Of a stretch of DNA of 26,484 bases, positions 23,153 through 26,484 are shown piece after piece; within the stretch, counting starts at the first letter, position 1, and the number at the start of each line of letters is the position of its first letter. The translations under genes and the position numbers were made by a program. A model generated the notes under the pieces. The model worked only from the letters and a program-made list of their open reading frames with translations. It searched no databases and was not told where the DNA came from. The DNA is taken from the NCBI GenBank assembly GCA_017540285.1, contig JAFYBI010000414.1, forward strand, positions 1 through 26,484, written 5' to 3'. The DNA is from Clostridia bacterium. Its GTDB lineage: Bacteria > Bacillota > Clostridia > Oscillospirales > CAG-272.

Positions 23153-24790
23153 ATGGAAGGCAACATGGCGGATATCCGTTGTCCGCACTGCGGCGCGCCG
23201 GCAGAATACGATATCGTCAAAGGGCGGTATCTCTGCGAATACTGCGGCGGCCAGGCAGGCATCGGAGAGGTGCAGGCGCACAGGCTGGGCTTCCGGCATC
23301 TCCAGCAGGAGAGGATCCGGAAAAGCGCCGAAAAATACCAGCTCGAAGAAGCGCGATGCACCGGCTGCGGCGCGTCCCTCGTCTTCGGGGAAGGCGAAGC
23401 CATCACGACCTGCGCATTCTGCGGACGTGCGCTGGTCCGGGAACAGTACGTTACCTCCGAAGAGATGCCGGAGCTGATCATCCCGTTCCGGATCACGCGG
23501 GAAGAAGCCAAGGCCTGTCTCGGGGAATGGTGCGCAAAAAACGCGGGAAAGCGCGAAGCCAGGCACCTCGTCAAACAGCTCGATGGTCTTGGCGGGTTCT
23601 ATCTGCCCTACGAGCTTATCCGCGGGCCCGTCCGCTGTCAGGTCAGCCGCATGGACGCCGGCCGGAGCTACCACTGCGGCGGATTCGTCGACAACATCTT
23701 CGTCAACTGCTCCCGGCAGATCGACAATCTCCTGCTCGACGCCATGGAGCCGTTCGAGCTCGGGGAGCTTCGCGAATTTGATTTTGCCTTTACGGCAGGT
23801 CAGCGGATCAAGGTCGGAGACGTCGATCCGAAAGAACTGGAAAAGCGCGTCGCCGAAGAAGTATCGAACGACTACGCCCCAGTCGTGAAGAAGACGCTCG
23901 AGACCGACGCCGTCAGCGTGTCCGCCGATCCCTCGGGGGTGCTGCGGATGCCGGTCCTGCTGCCGGTGTATTATCTCTCGGCGGGTAATACCGTCGCGGC
24001 GGTCAACGGACAGACCGGCAAGGTCAGCGTGCGCGCGGAGAAGCCCTCCCACCATATCTTCATCCCGTGGTGGGCAAAAGCGATCCTCGCGACGCTCGTC
24101 ATCACCGGAGCGGCTTTCGGCGCGTTCCTGCTCGGCGGCATCGGGATGGAGGAGAGCATGACGATCGCGGGAATGCTCGGACTCGTCATCCTGATCGTGA
24201 CCCTTGCCGCGTTCAGCGATACCGTCCGCAACAGGTTCCGGGTGGAGACGGGAAGGAAGATCTTCTCATCCGGGGGAGGTCCCCTGCGGCGCGTCGGCGG
24301 AAGGCTGGTCCGGGACGCGGAGCCGATCCGGAAAAACGTCACCCCGCCCGTCTTTCTCGAAACCCTCGACGGCGTGTCCCGGCAGGTCAGGCTGGTGTTC
24401 TCCTCGCCCCTGCGCACGCTGAAAACCATTCTCCTCGCCGTCGTCGCCCTGTTTCTGCCGGTGATCATCGCCCTCTTTCTCAACGGCTTCGATTTCGAAC
24501 GGCTGACGCTCGGCGGGTCGGCGGTCTGGTTCTGCATCATGGTCCCGGTCGTTCCGATCTATATCCTGAAATTCGCCGTCATCGATCTGTACGAGAATCC
24601 GTGGATCTATCTGATCGGGGAAGACGGACGGAAAAAACGGTATCGGAAGAAGAAAAAGATCAGGATCACCAAGGATGCCGTGTGCATGGTCCTGAAGGCG
24701 CTGTTCGTTCCGCCGGTCTCCCTCGCCGTGTGGTTCGGCATCGCGTCGTTCTGCGTTATCTGTTATCTGACGGCGTTCGGTTTTGACTGA
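23153..24790 (+). CDS. Double zinc-ribbon multi-pass membrane protein, function unknown
   Basis: This is a 545-residue protein. The N-terminus carries two four-cysteine ribbons of the TFIIB type: Cys10-x2-Cys13 with Cys28-x2-Cys31, and Cys69-x2-Cys72 with Cys87-x2-Cys90. A soluble middle part (about 100-300) contains a region resembling proteins often annotated as zinc-ribbon domain-containing. Five hydrophobic segments follow between about 304 and 543, with a Lys/Arg-rich loop (GRKKRYRKKKKIR) before the last one. No enzymatic motif is visible. The start is the ATG with GAGGAGGG seven bases upstream, not an earlier in-frame ATG. The gene is 17 bases upstream of a rhomboid protease gene, so the two may work together at the membrane. 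Confidence 0.8.
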   Translation: MEGNMADIRCPHCGAPAEYDIVKGRYLCEYCGGQAGIGEVQAHRLGFRHLQQERIRKSAEKYQLEEARCTGCGASLVFGEGEAITTCAFCGRALVREQYVTSEEMPELIIPFRITREEAKACLGEWCAKNAGKREARHLVKQLDGLGGFYLPYELIRGPVRCQVSRMDAGRSYHCGGFVDNIFVNCSRQIDNLLLDAMEPFELGELREFDFAFTAGQRIKVGDVDPKELEKRVAEEVSNDYAPVVKKTLETDAVSVSADPSGVLRMPVLLPVYYLSAGNTVAAVNGQTGKVSVRAEKPSHHIFIPWWAKAILATLVITGAAFGAFLLGGIGMEESMTIAGMLGLVILIVTLAAFSDTVRNRFRVETGRKIFSSGGGPLRRVGGRLVRDAEPIRKNVTPPVFLETLDGVSRQVRLVFSSPLRTLKTILLAVVALFLPVIIALFLNGFDFERLTLGGSAVWFCIMVPVVPIYILKFAVIDLYENPWIYLIGEDGRKKRYRKKKKIRITKDAVCMVLKALFVPPVSLAVWFGIASFCVICYLTAFGFD

Positions 24791-24807
24791 TCGGGAGGTA
24801 CCCTGCA

Positions 24808-25380
24808 ATGAAGAATAAGAAGAAACTCGTCTGGAATTCCCCCGTCGTGCTGTGCTTTGCCGCGCTCAGCTTTGTCGTCATGGTCCTGAATCTGCTGACC
24901 GGCGGCCTGACCAACCGGCTCCTCTTCACGACCTACCGCGCCCCGCTGACCTCTCCGCTGACGTGGATCCGGTTCTTCACCCATGTGCTCGGACATGCGG
25001 GATGGACGCACTACATCGGGAACATGTCCTATCTTCTGCTGCTCGGTCCGATGCTTGAAGAGAAATACGGTTCGAAGCGGATCCTCGGGACGATGGCCGT
25101 CACCGCGGTCATGACGGGAGCCGTGAATTTCCTCCTGTTCCCGAACACCGCGCTATGCGGCGCGAGCGGGATCGTATTCGCGTTCATCCTGCTCACCTCC
25201 TTCACGAGCTTCCGGGAGGGAGAGATCCCCGTCACCGTGATCCTCGTCGCGCTGATTTTCATCGGTCAGCAGGTCTATGAAGGACTGTTCGTGCGGGACA
25301 ATGTCTCGAATCTCACCCATATTCTCGGCGGGATCGTCGGTGCGGTGATCGGATACCGGCTCAACCGGAGACTGCGCTGA
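24808..25380 (+). CDS. Rhomboid family intramembrane serine protease
   Basis: This is a 190-residue protein with about six membrane segments. The catalytic dyad is visible as Ser120 in CGASGIVFA and His171 in LTHILGG. The oxyanion-side motif HYIGN (68-72) carries the conserved His and Asn. Rhomboids cleave single-pass membrane substrates within or near the membrane. Length and topology fit the minimal bacterial rhomboid. GGGAGGT precedes the ATG. It is the second gene of the operon after the zinc-ribbon protein. Confidence 0.93.
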   Translation: MKNKKKLVWNSPVVLCFAALSFVVMVLNLLTGGLTNRLLFTTYRAPLTSPLTWIRFFTHVLGHAGWTHYIGNMSYLLLLGPMLEEKYGSKRILGTMAVTAVMTGAVNFLLFPNTALCGASGIVFAFILLTSFTSFREGEIPVTVILVALIFIGQQVYEGLFVRDNVSNLTHILGGIVGAVIGYRLNRRLR

Positions 25381-25421
25381 GGGACTGATTCCGTGAACGT
25401 TATTGAAAGGCGGTGCACCAT

Positions 25422-26246
25422 ATGCTGAACGCTTCTGTCTGGTCAAGTTATTTTGTCGAAATGTCCCCGGAGGACATGGTCAAAGAGTTCCTCGACGCCG
25501 GATTCACCGCGACGGAATTCTCGGACGAGCACGGGCTCATGCTCCTCTCGCGCGGAAATCCCGAAAAGGAGGGCCTGAAGCTGAAGAAATACGCGGAAGA
25601 TCTCGGATTTTCCTTTCCGCAGGGCCATCTGCTCCTGCGGGCGGATCTCTGTGCGGACGATGCAGCGGAGACCCTGAAGCTGTGGCTCGATCTGTTCATG
25701 GCGCTCGGGATCAAATCCGGCGTGCTCCATGCGGCCGGGGGCGACGATCTTTCCCCGGAGGCACGGTTCGCGCGGCGCGTCGGCACCCTCTCCGAACTCG
25801 CGGCGTACGTCAAGGGGAGCGACTTCACGATCTGCCTCGAAAATCTGCGCGGCGCGACGCGTCCGGAAAGAGCGGAGGATCTGAACGCGCTCATCGACGC
25901 GGCGGGCGGGGACGCGAACCTTGGGATCTGTCTCGACACCGGTCACCTGCACATCCAACGGGAGCGCCCGCAGACGCAGGCGGATTTCATCCGGATCGCC
26001 GGTCGTCGCCTGAAAGCCCTGCACATCGCGGACAACGACACCACGAGCGACATGCATCTGATGCCCTACGGCCGCGGGACGATCGACTGGCCGGAGGTCA
26101 TGACCTCTCTGCGCGGCGTCGGATACGACCGTCTCTTCAATCTCGAGATCCCCGGCGAACGTCGCTGTCCTCTGCCGGTTTTGAGGGCAAAGCTCCGGTA
26201 CTGCCGCGCACTCTGCGATCTCATGCTCGGCTCCGTCGGGCTTTGA
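25422..26246 (+). CDS. Sugar phosphate isomerase/epimerase-like TIM barrel
   Basis: This is a 274-residue member of the xylose isomerase-like TIM barrel family (AP endonuclease 2 fold). The metal-ligand residues are visible in order: Glu140 (CLEN), Asp172 and His175 (CLDTGHLH), His201 (LHIADND) and Glu242 (LEIPGE). These define divalent-metal sugar isomerases and epimerases, with actual substrates from hexuloses to inosose. GAAAGG lies 11 bases before the chosen ATG. A GTG three codons earlier is too close to it. It follows the rhomboid gene by 41 bases and is probably in the same operon. It could act on sugars released by the neighbouring glycosidases. Confidence 0.88.
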   Translation: MLNASVWSSYFVEMSPEDMVKEFLDAGFTATEFSDEHGLMLLSRGNPEKEGLKLKKYAEDLGFSFPQGHLLLRADLCADDAAETLKLWLDLFMALGIKSGVLHAAGGDDLSPEARFARRVGTLSELAAYVKGSDFTICLENLRGATRPERAEDLNALIDAAGGDANLGICLDTGHLHIQRERPQTQADFIRIAGRRLKALHIADNDTTSDMHLMPYGRGTIDWPEVMTSLRGVGYDRLFNLEIPGERRCPLPVLRAKLRYCRALCDLMLGSVGL

Positions 26247-26359
26247 CGGGATCCCGCAGCGGAAAGGGCAACCTGACGCATCCGCAAACCAAGCGGCCGA
26301 CCGCACGCGCCTTCCGGGAACAGGACGCGGAGACTCTAATGAAAACAAGGAGGAACGGG

Positions 26360-26484
26360 ATGGACGACAACATCACGAAAATCAATGAGAACACATGGCG
26401 GATCGAGGATGGCGGGGTACGGCTCTTCCTCCTTTGCGGGGAGGAGCGGGCGCTTCTGATCGACTCCGGAATGAACATGAACAA
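26360..26484 (+). CDS. Metallo-beta-lactamase-fold protein, N-terminus (partial)
   Basis: Only 41 codons are inside the window. The translation has the typical opening of the MBL fold: strand-turn-strand ITKINENTWRI, then LFLLCGEERALLIDSGM, in which the Asp-Ser-Gly turn precedes the metal-binding region. The HxHxDH motif would lie beyond the edge. The ATG with AGGAGG six bases upstream is chosen over an ATG 20 bases earlier that also reads in frame (26340). The 113 bases before it hold no recognised promoter. Confidence 0.75.
   Translation, partial: MDDNITKINENTWRIEDGGVRLFLLCGEERALLIDSGMNMN

Noticed and set aside
22951..23574. N-terminal extension of the GH51 reading frame by 208 codons
   Set aside because: It crosses both divergent promoters and the inverted repeat, while GGAGGT directly precedes the family-typical start.
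26247..26256. Perfect 10-base palindrome CGGGATCCCG directly after the isomerase stop codon
   Set aside because: It has no T-run and no promoter beside it, and short GC palindromes are expected by chance in this composition.

Overview
The window is a GC-rich stretch (roughly 60% by eye) with strong AGGAGG-type ribosome binding sites, sigma-A-like promoters, a lipobox lipoprotein, and a MerR/CPBP/rhomboid/zinc-ribbon complement. This suggests a Gram-positive anaerobe of the class Clostridia (Bacillota), probably a gut or rumen carbohydrate degrader. The taxonomic call is an inference from gene content and expression signals. No rRNA, tRNA, CRISPR array, insertion sequence or phage gene was seen.

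Layout. (1) 1-66 is the tail of an upstream plus-strand gene, closed by a strong terminator. (2) 127-1777 (-) is a MerR-type regulator with a membrane and zinc-ribbon tail, overlapping a CPBP intramembrane protease gene. Its promoter has the 19-bp spacer and central dyad typical of MerR control. (3) 1874-4399 (-) is a GH116-type glycosidase with its own promoter. (4) 4631-8855 (-) is a five-gene operon with a recognisable promoter and terminator: URO-D-like protein, low-molecular-weight tyrosine phosphatase, TfoX-N protein, short GH101-like glycosidase, second URO-D-like protein. (5) 9063-10106 (+) is a third URO-D-like gene transcribed divergently. (6) 10128-13473 (-) holds a GH20-type hexosaminidase and an unrecognised alpha/alpha-barrel protein. 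(7) 13671-17869 (+) holds a GH95-like glycosidase, a solute-binding lipoprotein with a calcium-loop motif and a small methyltransferase-like protein, then a terminator. (8) 18015-19923 (+) holds a Nudix ADP-ribose pyrophosphatase and a PaaK-like adenylate-forming enzyme, then a bidirectional terminator. (9) 20158-22950 (-) is a fourth URO-D-like gene behind a GH51 arabinofuranosidase. (10) 23153 to the end (+) holds a zinc-ribbon membrane protein, a rhomboid protease, a sugar isomerase-like TIM barrel and the start of a metallo-beta-lactamase-fold protein.

How it fits together. The five recognisable glycosidases (GH116, GH101-like, GH20, GH95-like, GH51) and the alpha/alpha-barrel protein show no signal peptide, so they probably trim imported oligosaccharides in the cytoplasm. 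The single lipoprotein is the only visible capture component, and no permease is present. The specificities point to a mixed host or plant glycan diet: hexosamine, fucose or galactose, arabinose, beta-glucose or beta-xylose and O-glycan core sugars.

The most unusual property is the repeated co-occurrence of these glycosidases with four divergent URO-D superfamily proteins. No heme-synthesis gene and no corrinoid protein is present. Three of the four keep the His-X-Cys metal motif known from corrinoid methyltransferases of the MtaA/CmuA type but appear to lack the distal Cys. The fourth has lost the His and keeps Cys at the C-terminal site. This looks like a carbohydrate-linked branch of the superfamily with unknown chemistry.
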